Counted from the first letter of the stretch, positions 1 to 9,545 are shown. The stretch: 16,475 nt of DNA from JABFSM01 sp052389555 (GCA_052389555.1 JBQTHV010000041.1:1-16475); one strand, 5' to 3'. The notes: generated from the sequence alone by a model not told the origin. Numbers and translations: made by a program.

Positions 1-124
1 TGATAGCTGATAGCTGATAGCTGATAGCTGATAGCTGATAGCTGATAGCTGATAGCTGATAGCTGATAGCTGATAGCTGATAGCTGATAGCTGATAGCTG
101 ATAGCTGATAGCTGATAGCTGATA
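1..124. repeat. Tandem heptamer array (TGATAGC)n
   Basis: The 7-bp unit TGATAGC is repeated head to tail about 17.7 times without any visible mismatch and continues past the left edge of the window. It ends 12 bp before the start codon of the HD-domain gene, so it occupies that gene's promoter or leader region. Because seven is not a multiple of three, the unit puts TGA/TAG stops in all three forward frames. The complementary strand of the array has no stops. There are no spacers, so it is not a CRISPR. A related heptamer (xxATAGC) recurs at 8417-8521. Confidence 0.97.
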
Positions 125-136
125 ACGGAGTCCCGC

Positions 137-715
137 ATGCTGACTCGCTCAGAGGCCCTCACCTTACTCCACGACTACACCGAGAGTGAGGCCCTCCGCA
201 AACACATGTACGCCGTCGAGATCTCCATGCGCGCCATGGCGGAGCGCTCCGGGGCGAATCCGGAGCTCTGGGGGCTGGTGGGCCTCCTGCACGATTTCGA
301 CTATGAGCGCTTTCCTAACCCGGAACGCCGTCCCGATCGCGAGCATCCCACCGAGGGCGTCAAGCTCCTCGCCGCCCGCGGCCTCCCCGAGGAGGCGCAG
401 CAGGCCATCCTGGGCCATGCCGCCTACACCGGCGTCCCCCGCACCACCTCGTTGGCCAAAGCGCTCTTCGCGGTCGATGAGCTGTGCGGTTTTCTGGTCG
501 CCTGCGCGCTGGTGCGGCCCTCCCGCAGCCTCACCGATCTCGAAGTCGCGAGCGTCAAGAAGAAGCTCAAGGACAAGGCCTTCGCCCGCGGGGTAAGCCG
601 GGAGGACGTCCACACCGGTGCCGCCGAGCTCGGCGTGCCGCTGGACGAGCTCATTGCCTTCCTGCTGAGCGCCCTCCGGCCGTACCAGAAGGTTCTCGGG
701 TTAGGCACCCTGTGA
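137..715 (+). CDS. HD-domain (HDIG-like) metal-dependent phosphohydrolase family protein
   Basis: A 192-residue soluble protein with the HD superfamily pattern: His23, the His52-Asp53 doublet in LLHDFDYER, His70, His94 in ILGHAAYTG and Asp114 in FAVDEL. These fit the metal-binding residues of small HDIG-type hydrolases, which act on nucleotides or phosphate esters. The substrate cannot be told from the sequence. The start is ATG 137, with ACGGAG six bases upstream, directly after the heptamer array. The stop codon overlaps the GTG start of the phospholipase D-like gene (GTGA), which implies translational coupling. There is no signal peptide or membrane segment. The family call is secure; the function is open. 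Confidence 0.88.
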   Translation: MLTRSEALTLLHDYTESEALRKHMYAVEISMRAMAERSGANPELWGLVGLLHDFDYERFPNPERRPDREHPTEGVKLLAARGLPEEAQQAILGHAAYTGVPRTTSLAKALFAVDELCGFLVACALVRPSRSLTDLEVASVKKKLKDKAFARGVSREDVHTGAAELGVPLDELIAFLLSALRPYQKVLGLGTL

Positions 716-2130
716 CGGCGACAGCCTCGCGGGCCGGCGACCTGCCCGAGGTGGTGCACCGGGCCATGGATCGCGCGACCGGCAGCCGCGCCATCCCTGG
801 CAATCAAGTCACCCTGCTGTTCGATGGTCCCGAGATCTTCCCGGCGATGCTCACCCGTATCGCCGCCGCGGAACGGTGGGTCCACCTCGACAGCTACATC
901 TTCCGCGCCGACGACACCGGCCGCCGCTTCCTCGAGGCTCTGGTCGAACGGGCCCACGCCGGCGTCGCGGTGCGGGTGCTGACCGACTGGATCGGGTCCT
1001 TCATGACGATGCCCCGGTTTTGGCGCGGGTTACGGGCGGCCGGTGGGATCGTGCGCAATTTCAACCCGCCGCGGCTGATCCAGCTCCGCGGCAACTTCAT
1101 CCGGAACCACCGCAAACTCCTGGTGGTGGATGGCCGGACCGCGGTCGTGGGCGGCCACTGCATCGGCAACGAATGGGCCGGGACCCCGGCCAGAAAGCGG
1201 AAGCCATGGCGGGAGACTGCCTGCACGCTCGACGGACCCGCCGCGGTTGCGGTCGATCGCGCTTTCGCCCGGCTCTGGGCCCAGACCGGCGAGCCGCTGC
1301 CCGACGCCGAGCTGGCCGCCGACGTGCCCGAGCAGGGTGACTCCGCCGTGCGGGTTATGGCGGGCGAGCCCGGCGGGGTGCGGGCCTCCCGCGCCACCGA
1401 GCTCCTGCTTGACGGCGCGGAGCAGCGGATCTGGGTCACCGATGCGTACTTCATTGCTCCGCGGGGCATCTACCAGGCCCTGAGTGATGCGGCGCGCGAC
1501 GGGGTGGATGTGCGGCTCCTGGTGCCCGGTACCAGCGATCTCACCCACGTCCAGAACCTCACCCGCATCGGCTACCGCGACCTGCTCCGGGCCGGGGTGC
1601 GGATCTTCGAATGGCGGGGGCCGATGCTGCACGCGAAGACGATCGTGACGGACAGCCGGTGGGTGCGGATCGGTTCCACCAATCTGAATCTCTCGAGCCT
1701 CTTGGCCAATTATGAGCTCGACGTCCTGATGGACGATCTCAGGCTGGGCCTCGCGATGGAAGCGCAATTCCGTCGCGATCTGGAGCAGAGCGTCGAAATT
1801 CGCCTGCGAGCTCCCCGCAAGCTTGCCGCGGTGCCGGGCGGGGGCGAAGCAGGGGACCCGCCGAAGACCGAACCCGCCCGGAGGCGCCATCGCCCGGGAT
1901 TGCGCGAGCGGCGCCGCCGGGCGGTGGTCGCGTTGTGGGCCGTCGTGGCCGGCGCCCGCCGGGCGATTCTGCTCCAGTACAGCATCGCTCTCGCCGCTCT
2001 GGGCATCTTATTCCTGATCTTTCCGCGAATCATGGCGATCATCTTCGCGGGCCTGGCCCTGTGGCTGGCGCTGTCGGCATGGCTCGAATCCTGGGGAAAA
2101 GGCAGCGGGAAGGGCGCGGAGCCGGGCTGA
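712..2130 (+). CDS. Phospholipase D / cardiolipin synthase-like protein
   Basis: About 472 residues from GTG 712, which overlaps the preceding stop; ATG 766 is an alternative. Two HKD catalytic motifs are visible: HRKLLVVD with His about 133, followed by GGHCIGNEW, and HAKTIVTD with His about 307, followed by GSTNLNLSS. Paired HKD motifs are the signature of bacterial cardiolipin synthases and PLD-type phosphodiesterases, which join or split phosphatidyl groups at the membrane. The usual N-terminal membrane anchor is absent. Instead a very Arg-rich stretch (about 385-415) leads into a hydrophobic C-terminal region (about 419-460) that could form two membrane helices. The order is therefore ClsB-like core plus a C-terminal anchor. 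Cardiolipin synthesis is the most likely role, but other PLD chemistry is possible. Confidence 0.85.
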   Translation: MTATASRAGDLPEVVHRAMDRATGSRAIPGNQVTLLFDGPEIFPAMLTRIAAAERWVHLDSYIFRADDTGRRFLEALVERAHAGVAVRVLTDWIGSFMTMPRFWRGLRAAGGIVRNFNPPRLIQLRGNFIRNHRKLLVVDGRTAVVGGHCIGNEWAGTPARKRKPWRETACTLDGPAAVAVDRAFARLWAQTGEPLPDAELAADVPEQGDSAVRVMAGEPGGVRASRATELLLDGAEQRIWVTDAYFIAPRGIYQALSDAARDGVDVRLLVPGTSDLTHVQNLTRIGYRDLLRAGVRIFEWRGPMLHAKTIVTDSRWVRIGSTNLNLSSLLANYELDVLMDDLRLGLAMEAQFRRDLEQSVEIRLRAPRKLAAVPGGGEAGDPPKTEPARRRHRPGLRERRRRAVVALWAVVAGARRAILLQYSIALAALGILFLIFPRIMAIIFAGLALWLALSAWLESWGKGSGKGAEPG

Positions 2131-2199
2131 CCCAAGCGAGTGCAACCTTCGATCTGACAAGGACCTCAACGCCTGGAGCCTGGCCTGCGTAACTCCCAC

Positions 2200-2742
2200 G
2201 TGGCGGACGCCGAGCTCGCCCGATCGGCGGCGCGTGGCGATCCGGACGCCTTCGGGCAGTTGATCGAGCGGCATGGTCTGGCCGCGCGGCGTGCTGCACG
2301 CGCGATTCTGCGCGACGACGACGATGCCGACGATGCGGTCCAGGAAGGCATGCTCGCCGCGTGGCGTGCGATCGATCGCTACGATCCAGCCCGGCCGTTT
2401 CGCCCCTGGCTCATGCGAATCGTGGTGAACGCGGCGCTGGATGCCCGGCGCCGGAGCCGGGTGCGGCAGGCCGAGCCGATGGTGGACTCGCTCGAGTCGC
2501 CGGGCTTGGGTCCGGATCGGCGGGCGAATGCGGCGCTCCTCCGGGAGCGGATCGAAGCGGGACTCCGGAGCCTGCCGGAGCGACAGCGGGTCGCCCTGGT
2601 GCTCTTCGACGCCGAAGGATGGGGGCATGCCGACATCGCGGCGGCCCTCGGCGTACCGGAGGGAACCGTGCGATCCTACGTGTTTCATGCGCGGCGGGCC
2701 ATGCGCCGCGTGTTAGGAAGTCTGGTAGAGGAGGCGAAATGA
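2200..2742 (+). CDS. ECF-type RNA polymerase sigma factor
   Basis: A 180-residue sigma-70 family protein with only regions 2 and 4, as in extracytoplasmic-function sigma factors. Region 2 spans about residues 10-85 (DPDAFGQLIERH, then DDADDAVQEGMLAAWRAI with RPWLMRIVVNAALD). Region 4 spans about 120-172 (LRSLPERQRVALVLFDAEGW, then the helix-turn-helix HADIAAALGVPEGTVRSYVF). The start is GTG 2200; no strong ribosome site is seen, and the 69-bp gap before it is the only room for an operon promoter. The stop codon overlaps the next gene by ATGA. It probably directs transcription of this same exporter operon, since sigma, putative anti-sigma and envelope genes are continuous. That regulatory link is an inference. 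Confidence 0.92.
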   Translation: MADAELARSAARGDPDAFGQLIERHGLAARRAARAILRDDDDADDAVQEGMLAAWRAIDRYDPARPFRPWLMRIVVNAALDARRRSRVRQAEPMVDSLESPGLGPDRRANAALLRERIEAGLRSLPERQRVALVLFDAEGWGHADIAAALGVPEGTVRSYVFHARRAMRRVLGSLVEEAK

Positions 2743-3086
2743 TGACCTCGCCGTTCGACAACCAGCCCGATGAGGTCCTGGGCCGGATGCTGCGCGAGCA
2801 GCTCACCGGCCCCCGGCCGGAGGTGTTTCTCGCGCGGCTCCGTCAGGCGGTCGCGGCGGCGGGGCCGGGAAGCCAGTGGGACGTGCTGGCCGCCTGGTCC
2901 CGGCCGCGGGTTATGGCGGCGGCCATCGCGGCGGCGCTGCTCCTCTGGCTGGGAAGCTGGCTGGCGACCGGCAGCGCCCGCCAGGAGACCGCCGAGCTGG
3001 TCCCCTCGCTGCCGGCCCAGGCCGTGCTGTCGGCCCAGTCGCCGCCGGTCGATGAAATCATGTCTGCCCTGATGGAGCGACGATGA
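2739..3086 (+). CDS. Small single-pass membrane protein, putative anti-sigma factor
   Basis: A 115-residue protein starting at ATG 2739 (ATGA overlap with the sigma factor; ATG 2742 is equally possible). It has a short cytoplasmic N-terminus (DEVLGRMLREQL), one strong hydrophobic segment (AAAIAAALLLWLGSWLA, about residues 66-82) and a roughly 35-residue tail outside the membrane. Immediate translational coupling behind an ECF sigma factor and a one-helix topology are the usual hallmarks of anti-sigma factors. No HxxxCxxC zinc anti-sigma motif is present, and the protein has no cysteine. If it binds the sigma factor, it does so without the common ZAS zinc site. The identification rests on context and topology, not on a recognised domain. 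Confidence 0.6.
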   Translation: MMTSPFDNQPDEVLGRMLREQLTGPRPEVFLARLRQAVAAAGPGSQWDVLAAWSRPRVMAAAIAAALLLWLGSWLATGSARQETAELVPSLPAQAVLSAQSPPVDEIMSALMERR

Positions 3087-3502
3087 CCAAGTCACGCTGG
3101 GGCGCCATGGTCCTGCTGATCGGGACCTTCGTGCTGGGCGGCCTGGTGGGTGGCGCTCTCACGAGCTGGGGCGAAAAGCAGGCCCACGAGAAGGAACGCC
3201 GGCACCGGCCCCGCCCAACCTACGTGGAGCGGCTGTCCCAGGACCTCAACCTGACTGACTCGCAGCGGGTGCAGATCCAGGCCGTGCTCGACCGGAATCA
3301 GCCTGGCATGGATTCACTCTGGGCCCGGATCCGGCAGGAGTATTCGCTGGACTCGGCCCGGCAGGCGATCCGGCAGCAGGTTATGGCCCTGCTCACGCCG
3401 GAGCAGAAGGCTACCTACACCGCCATCATCCAGCGGCAGCAGCGGCAGGACAGTCTCCGCCGGGCGGGGCAGGAAAGGAAAGGCAATGGCAACAAGCGGT
3501 AG
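3083..3502 (+). CDS. Spy/CpxP-like periplasmic protein (heavy-metal sensor-like)
   Basis: A 139-residue protein with an N-terminal membrane anchor or uncleaved signal (about residues 7-28, VLLIGTFVLGGLVGGAL). A charged, helical, Gln/Arg-rich body follows. The motif LSQDLNLTDSQRVQIQAVLDRN, recurring as LLTPEQKATYTAIIQRQQRQD, is the LTxxQ-type pattern of the Spy/CpxP/CnrX superfamily, whose members sense envelope stress or act as periplasmic chaperones. The ATG overlaps the previous stop (ATGA). The 3' end overlaps the TolC-family gene by 17 bp, so all are one transcript. In this setting it may relay periplasmic stress to the anti-sigma protein; that role is inferred. Confidence 0.75.
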   Translation: MTKSRWGAMVLLIGTFVLGGLVGGALTSWGEKQAHEKERRHRPRPTYVERLSQDLNLTDSQRVQIQAVLDRNQPGMDSLWARIRQEYSLDSARQAIRQQVMALLTPEQKATYTAIIQRQQRQDSLRRAGQERKGNGNKR

Positions 3503-4801
3503 CAGTGTGATGGGAATCGCCATGCTGGTGCTGGGATGCGCGGCCGTCGCCCAGGCCCAGGGGACGCAGCCGGTGCCGCGGCTCACCCTGGCCGAAGCGA
3601 TCGGGCGCGCCAACCGGGTCCAGCCCAGCGTGGTGCAAGCCTTCGGCAGCGTGCGCAGCGCGCAGGCCCGCGAGCGGGCATCGCTGGGCTCGTTTCTTCC
3701 GAGTCTTACGGTAGGAGGCTCCTTCTCGAACAGTTATTCGGGGGTTGCTTCCCGGATCGATCCGGCCACCCAGCAGGTGATCAACAGCTCCACCAGTCAG
3801 AGCCTGGGTACCAGCCTGAGCTCCAACGTGGAGATCTTCACCGGGTTCCGCCGGGGCAACGAGCGCAAGGCCGCGAAGGCCAACCGGGCCGCCGCCGATG
3901 CGAGCTTGGAGAGCGCGCGGTTCAACCAGCAGTTGACCACCACCAATGCGTTCTTCGACGTGCTGGCCGCGGAACAGCTTCTCCGGGTTAGGGAAGCGAG
4001 TGTCCGGCGGGCGGAGGAGCAGCTCAAGGTGTCGGTCGCCCTGCTCCATGCCGGGCGGGGCATCCGGCCCGATTCGCTGCGGTCGCTGGTGACCCTCGGC
4101 AATGCCCGGCTCGCGTTGCTCACCTCGCAGACCGATCTGGCCGTCGCGCAGGCCAACCTGGGCCGCCTCGTGGGGGAGGACGGGCCGGTCGGAGCGGAGG
4201 ACGATTCCACGCTCTACACGATCCTGCCCGCCCTCGATGCCAATGCGATACGGACCGAGGCGCTGGCCCAGGCCCCGTCGGTCCGCTCGTCGGAGGCTTC
4301 GGCTACGGCGGCGCATGCCTCGGTCGGCGTGGCCAAAGCGTCGTACTTCCCGACGCTCAATCTGAGCGGGTCGATTTCGTTCAGCGGCAGCCGCGCGAAC
4401 GACTACGATTTCTTCCAGCAGCGGAACCTCAACGTGGGGTTGAGCTGGCCCCTCTTCAACCGGTTCCAGCGGGAACAATCGATTGCGAACGCCCTCTCGT
4501 CGGCCGAAACGGCTGACGCCAATGCGGCCGAGGCACGCCGCCAGGTGCTGGCCGATGTGACTGCCGCGCTTGCCTCGCTCGAAGCCGCGCGGCTGCGCAT
4601 CGAGATCACCCAGACCAGCGTGGAAGCCGCCCGCGAAGACCTGCGGGTCCAGCAGGAACGGTACCGGTTGGGAGCATCCACCATCGTGGATGTGCTGACC
4701 TCGCAGGAAGCGCTCAACCAGGCGGAGGTCGATGCGGTGAACGCGCGGTTCGATTACGTGCGGGCCCGGGCCGAGCTTTCCGCCCTCCTCGGGAGGCCGC
4801 T

Positions 4802-4805
<4 letters not shown>
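3486..4805 (+). CDS. TolC-family outer membrane efflux protein
   Basis: A 439-residue protein with an N-terminal export signal (about residues 1-25, MLVLGCAAVAQAQ; cleavage after AQA is likely, though VLGC could be a lipobox). Two related halves, rich in long Ala/Gln/Glu amphipathic helices, follow, as in TolC/OprM. Family-like stretches are PRLTLAEAIGRAN at the start, SFLPSLTVGGSFS and YFPTLNLSGSISFSG for the barrel strands, and RYRLGASTIVDVLTSQEALNQAE near the C-terminus. It would form the trimeric outer-membrane exit duct for the ABC exporter encoded directly downstream; the next start overlaps its stop by ATGA. The start is ATG 3486, inside the previous gene. Substrate unknown. Confidence 0.93.
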
Positions 4806-5556
<751 letters not shown>

Positions 5557-5557
<1 letters not shown>

Positions 5558-7191
5558 TGCGGACGCCGAACCCGATCCCCGTTGCCCTGCTGGCCGCCGC
5601 CGCGGCGGCCGCCGCGATCGGCTGCAAGAAGAAAACCGAAGCGACGGTCTACCAGGCGGTGCCGGTGGAGCGCCGGACCATCGTGGTATCGGCGCGCGCC
5701 TCGGGCACCGTTCAGCCGGATACGGTCGTCGAGGTGAAGTCCAAAGCGTCCGGCGAGATCCTCGAGATGCGCGTGGAGACTGGTCAGAATGTGCAGCGCG
5801 GGACCGTCTTGGTGCGAGTTGATCAGCGGACTCCTCGGAATCGGTTGAACCAGGCGCAGGCCGATCTCACGGTCGCCAAAGCGCGGTTGCAGAACGCCGA
5901 GGCTCAGCTCAAGCGGGCCGAGGAGTTGTTCAAGTCGCAGTCGATCTCCCAGGAAGAGTACGAGAACTCGGTCCTGGCCGTGGCCAACTCCAAAGCCGAA
6001 GTCATCGCGGCCGAGGTGGGCGAGCAGAACGCCCGGATCGCCATGGAAGACACCGAGGTCCTGGCGCCGATCACCGGCACCATCATCGCGAAGAGCGTCG
6101 AGCGCGGCCAGGTGATCTCGTCGCCCAGTACCGACGTGGGCGGCGGAACGGTCCTGCTCAAGATGGCGGACCTCAACCTGGTCCAGGTGCGGACGCTGGT
6201 CGACGAGACCGACATCGGGAAGATCCGGCCCGGCCTGCGCACCACCGTCACGGTGAACGCGTATCCCAATCAGCCGTTCCAGGGCGAGGTGCTCAAGATC
6301 GAGCCGCAGGCGGAGACCGTGCAGAACGTTACCATGTTCCCGGTACTGATCCGGATCCAGAATCAGAATCAGTTGCTCAAGCCGGGCATGAACAGCGACG
6401 TTGAGGTTCACATCGGCCGGCGCGATAGCGTGTTAGCGGTGCCCAACGCGGCGCTCCGCACCGACCGGGACGTGGGCAGCGCGGCTCAGGTACTCGGTAT
6501 TCCGACCGACCGGCTCCAGACCATGCTGGCGGAAGCCCGGCAGCGGCGCGATTCCCTGCGGACCAGACTCGCGGCGACCACGGCGGGTGACAGCGCGCGG
6601 CCCCGGCCGGATACGGCCGCCTCGCGGAAGTCGGGCGGGAATACCTACACGATGCCGAACGGCCGCGAGATCGAGCTTCCCGCCGGGCTCACCGCCAAGC
6701 AGGTGGAGGCGGTGTTCGCGAAGTTTCGCAACCGCGAAGAGCTGAGCGCCGCCGATCAGGAAGTGATGCAGAAGCTTCGTTCCACGGGTGCCATGGGTGG
6801 TGGGGGCGGGGGCGGTCGCGGATTCGGCGGGGGCGGCTTCGGAGGGGGGGGCGGCGGATTCGGTGGCATGCGCCGCCAGACCAGCGACTTCCAGTTCGGC
6901 GGCGACTACATCGTCTTCGTGAGCAAGAGTGGCCAGCCGGTACCCACGTACGTTCGGACCGGACTCACCGATCTCGACTACAGCGAGGTGGTGAGCGGTC
7001 TCTCCGAGAAAGATTCGGTCCTCGTGTTGCCCAGCGCGAGCCTGGTGCAGTCGCAGACCCAGTCCCGCGAACGGGCCGCCCGGATGACCGGCGGCGGTGC
7101 CGTGCCGGGGATGACCCAGCCGCAAACTCCCAGCGGGGCCGGGGGGGGGGCGACCGGCACCACGCGGCCGCCGGGAGGCGGAGGGAGGTAG
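5557..7191 (+). CDS. Periplasmic adaptor (HlyD/MacA-type membrane fusion lipoprotein) with Gly-rich insert
   Basis: 544 residues. An N-terminal lipoprotein signal with an eight-Ala core ends in AIGC (Cys23). A split biotinyl-lipoyl domain surrounds a coiled-coil hairpin (about 90-150, RLNQAQADLTVAKARLQNAE to EVGEQNARIAMED), with the second lipoyl half at VLAPITGTIIAKSVERGQVI. Beta-barrel segments follow (MADLNLVQVRTLVDETDIG, PNQPFQGEVLKIEP). This is the MacA/AcrA-type adaptor bridging the permease to TolC. It is longer than the roughly 370-400 residues usual for MacA: residues about 310-410 plus a Gly-rich run (about 413-440) are inserted before the membrane-proximal domain, and the tail is Gly/Pro-rich. 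Guanine runs of 8 and 10 occur at 6844-6851 and 7141-7150. Confidence 0.92.
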
Positions 7192-7194
7192 GCC

Positions 7195-8409
7195 ATGGTC
7201 ATCGGCGAAACGATCCGGGTGGCCTTCACCAGCATTCGCGATCACAAGCTGCGGGCGCTCCTTACCATGCTGGGAATCATCATCGGCGTGGGGGCGGTCA
7301 TCGCGGTTGTGGCGCTGGGCACCGGGGCGCAGCGCGCGGTGGAGGCGCGGATTCAGGCGCTCGGCGCGAACCTGCTCACCATTAACCCGGGTCAACAGTT
7401 CATGATGGGCCGGGCCAGCGATATCCGGGTGAGCCTCACGGTAAAGGACGCCGAAGCGCTGGCGACTGAGGCCAAGCTGCTCGAAGCGGTATCGCCCGAG
7501 CTGCAGCGATCGCTCCAAGTGAAGTACGGCAACCGGAACTTCAACATCAATATCCTGGGGACAACCTCGAATTACCTCGAGGTGCGAAACTTCCAGATCG
7601 CTTACGGCCGGATGTTCACGCCCGGTGACGACGAGGCCCGCCAGCGCTACGCCGTGGTGGGATCTGCGGTCCCCACGATGGTCAACGTGAACCCGGCCGG
7701 GTTCATCAACCAGATGATCTACATCAGGGGCGTGCCCTTCGAGGTGATCGGGGTTCTGGTGGAGAAGGGCTCTCAGGGCTCGTTCGAGAATATGGATGAG
7801 CGGATCCTGATCCCGCTCAAGACCGCCCAGTACCGGATATTCGGCACCGACCGGCTCCGCTCGATCGCGGTGCTGGTGAAAGACAGCGTGACGCTCGACC
7901 AGGGCATGATGGACATCGAGCGGGTGCTCCGGCGGGAGCACAAGATCCGTCCCGGCGGCGACAACGATTTCCAGATCCGCAACCAGCAGGACATCCTGGC
8001 GACCCAGCAGGAGACGACCCAGACGTTCAAGCTGCTGCTGGGCGGGATCGCGGCGGTCTCGCTGATTGTGGGCGGGATTGGCATCATGAACATCATGCTG
8101 GTCTCGGTCACCGAGCGCACGCGAGAGATCGGCATTCGGAAGGCGCTGGGCGCGACCAAGACTACGGTGCTGGCCCAGTTCCTGATCGAGGCGCTGGTCC
8201 TGTGCCTGGTGGGGGGCGTGTTAGGAGTGCTGGCGGGATCCGGCGGCGCGGTCCTCATGTCGTACTTCGCCCGGTGGAACACCTACATCGCGCCGGAATC
8301 GGTTGGACTTGCCTTCGCGTTCAGCGCGCTGGTCGGCTTGCTCTTCGGCGTCTGGCCGGCCTGGCGGGCGGCGAATCTGAATACGATTGATGCCTTGAGA
8401 TACGAGTAG
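7195..8409 (+). CDS. ABC transporter permease, MacB family (no fused ATPase)
   Basis: 404 residues starting at ATG 7195, with GGAGG just upstream and three bases after the adaptor stop. An N-terminal helix (about 19-43, RALLTMLGIIIGVGAVIAVV) is followed by a periplasmic MacB_PCD core domain (about 45-275). Three C-terminal membrane helices follow: LLLGGIAAVSLIVGGIGIMNIM, the LCLVGGVLGVLAG region and AFAFSALVGLLFGVWPAW. The sequence TERTREIGIRKALGATK between helices 2 and 3 is the typical FtsX-domain cytoplasmic coupling segment. It completes a MacAB-TolC-like exporter with the three genes upstream. MacB-type pumps export macrolides, toxins, lipoproteins or siderophores, and nothing here fixes the substrate. 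The heptamer hairpin begins eight bases after the stop. Confidence 0.94.
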   Translation: MVIGETIRVAFTSIRDHKLRALLTMLGIIIGVGAVIAVVALGTGAQRAVEARIQALGANLLTINPGQQFMMGRASDIRVSLTVKDAEALATEAKLLEAVSPELQRSLQVKYGNRNFNINILGTTSNYLEVRNFQIAYGRMFTPGDDEARQRYAVVGSAVPTMVNVNPAGFINQMIYIRGVPFEVIGVLVEKGSQGSFENMDERILIPLKTAQYRIFGTDRLRSIAVLVKDSVTLDQGMMDIERVLRREHKIRPGGDNDFQIRNQQDILATQQETTQTFKLLLGGIAAVSLIVGGIGIMNIMLVSVTERTREIGIRKALGATKTTVLAQFLIEALVLCLVGGVLGVLAGSGGAVLMSYFARWNTYIAPESVGLAFAFSALVGLLFGVWPAWRAANLNTIDALRYE

Positions 8410-8416
8410 GGTTTTA

Positions 8417-8521
8417 GGCTATTGGCTATTGGTCATTGGCTATTGGAAACGGCTCTCACCACAGGGCTGTTACCAATAGCCAATAGCCAATAGCCTTTTC
8501 AGTAGCCAATAGCCAATAGCC
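8417..8521. repeat. Inverted heptamer arrays (CTATTGG / CCAATAG), hairpin-forming
   Basis: Positions 8417-8445 carry four CTATTGG-type heptamers (one is TCATTGG). Positions 8473-8495 and 8501-8521 carry the reverse complement, CCAATAG, about three times each. The two orientations can pair into a long stem with a loop of about 27 bases around 8446-8472. TTTT follows the second block at 8496-8499, so the hairpin may end transcription of the exporter operon. The unit shares ATAGC with the TGATAGC array at 1-124, which suggests one family of heptamer repeats. Confidence 0.9.
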
Positions 8522-8541
8522 CTTCTGCTACCTTTCGCCCC

Positions 8542-9537
8542 ATGCGCTCCCTGATCCTCGGCACCGGGAAGGCTCTCCCCTCCCGCGTCGTCACCAACGA
8601 CGACCTCGCGGCCCTGATGGACACCTCCGATGAATGGATCCGCGCCCGCACCGGGATCCAGGAGCGACACTGGATCAAACCGGGAGAAACCGGAGTCGGT
8701 CTCGGCAGGGCAGCGTCGCTCGAGGCACTAGCCACGGCCGGCCTTACGCCCGCGGAGCTGGACGCGATCGTCTATGCGACCAGCACCCCCGATTTCTTCA
8801 CCCCCGGCAACGGCGTCTTTCTCCAGCGCGAGCTCGGGATCACCAACCCGATTCCGGCCATCGACATCCGGATGCAGTGTGCCGGTTTCATCTACGCCCT
8901 TTCGGTCGCGGACGGCTATGTCCGCACCGGCCAGTTCCGGCGCGTGCTGGTGGTGGGCCAGGAGATCCAATCCACCCGGATGGACCTCTCGACTGCCGGC
9001 CGGCACACCGCGGTGATCTTCGCGGATGGGGCGGGTGCGGTGGTCCTGGGCGCCACCGAGGAGGATGACCGTGGCATCCTCGCCTTCGATCTCCACAGCG
9101 AAGGGGCCAACGCCGAGAAGCTCTGGGCCGAGGGGCCGGGAGCCCTGGTCAAGCCTGAGAAGTGGATCCGCCAGGAGGCGGAAGGGCGCTACTGGCTCCG
9201 GATGGACGGGCGGGAGGTGTTCCGGCATGCGGTGGTCCGGATGCCGGAATCGGTGCGGGCCATCCTAACCCGCACGGGCCATCAGCCCGCGGATGTCGCG
9301 CTGCTGATTCCGCACCAGGCCAACCTGCGGATCTCGGAGGCGGTCCAGAAACAACTCGGCCTTCGGGACGACCAGACCTACAACAACATCCAGCAATACG
9401 GCAACACGACCGCGGCGACGATTCCGATCGCGCTGGACGAGTGCGCCCGGGCCGGCCGGCTCAAACCCGGCGATCTGGTAGTGCTGACCGCGTTCGGGTC
9501 CGGGTTCGTGTGGGGGAGTTGCGTGTTACGCTGGTGA
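8542..9537 (+). CDS. fabH: Beta-ketoacyl-ACP synthase III
   Basis: 331 residues with the complete thiolase-fold KAS III active site: Cys113 in IRMQCAGFIYAL, His258 in LLIPHQANLRI and Asn288 in QYGNTTAATIP. The His-Asn spacing of 30 matches E. coli FabH (His244/Asn274). It condenses acetyl- or branched acyl-CoA with malonyl-ACP to start fatty acid synthesis in the cytosol. The start MRSLILGTGKALPSRVVTN fits the family N-terminus; no clear ribosome site precedes ATG 8542. The gene stands alone, without plsX, fabD or fabG beside it. A KAS III-like enzyme of secondary metabolism is less likely because the whole length matches the housekeeping type. Confidence 0.93.
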   Translation: MRSLILGTGKALPSRVVTNDDLAALMDTSDEWIRARTGIQERHWIKPGETGVGLGRAASLEALATAGLTPAELDAIVYATSTPDFFTPGNGVFLQRELGITNPIPAIDIRMQCAGFIYALSVADGYVRTGQFRRVLVVGQEIQSTRMDLSTAGRHTAVIFADGAGAVVLGATEEDDRGILAFDLHSEGANAEKLWAEGPGALVKPEKWIRQEAEGRYWLRMDGREVFRHAVVRMPESVRAILTRTGHQPADVALLIPHQANLRISEAVQKQLGLRDDQTYNNIQQYGNTTAATIPIALDECARAGRLKPGDLVVLTAFGSGFVWGSCVLRW

Positions 9538-9545
9538 GGCCTGGG

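Noticed and set aside
1..124. CRISPR array
   Set aside because: The unit is 7 bp with no spacers; it is a simple tandem repeat.
6433..7941. Very long minus-strand readings opposite the adaptor and permease
   Set aside because: These are shadow frames of GC-rich coding sequence; the + strand has complete domains and coupled starts.
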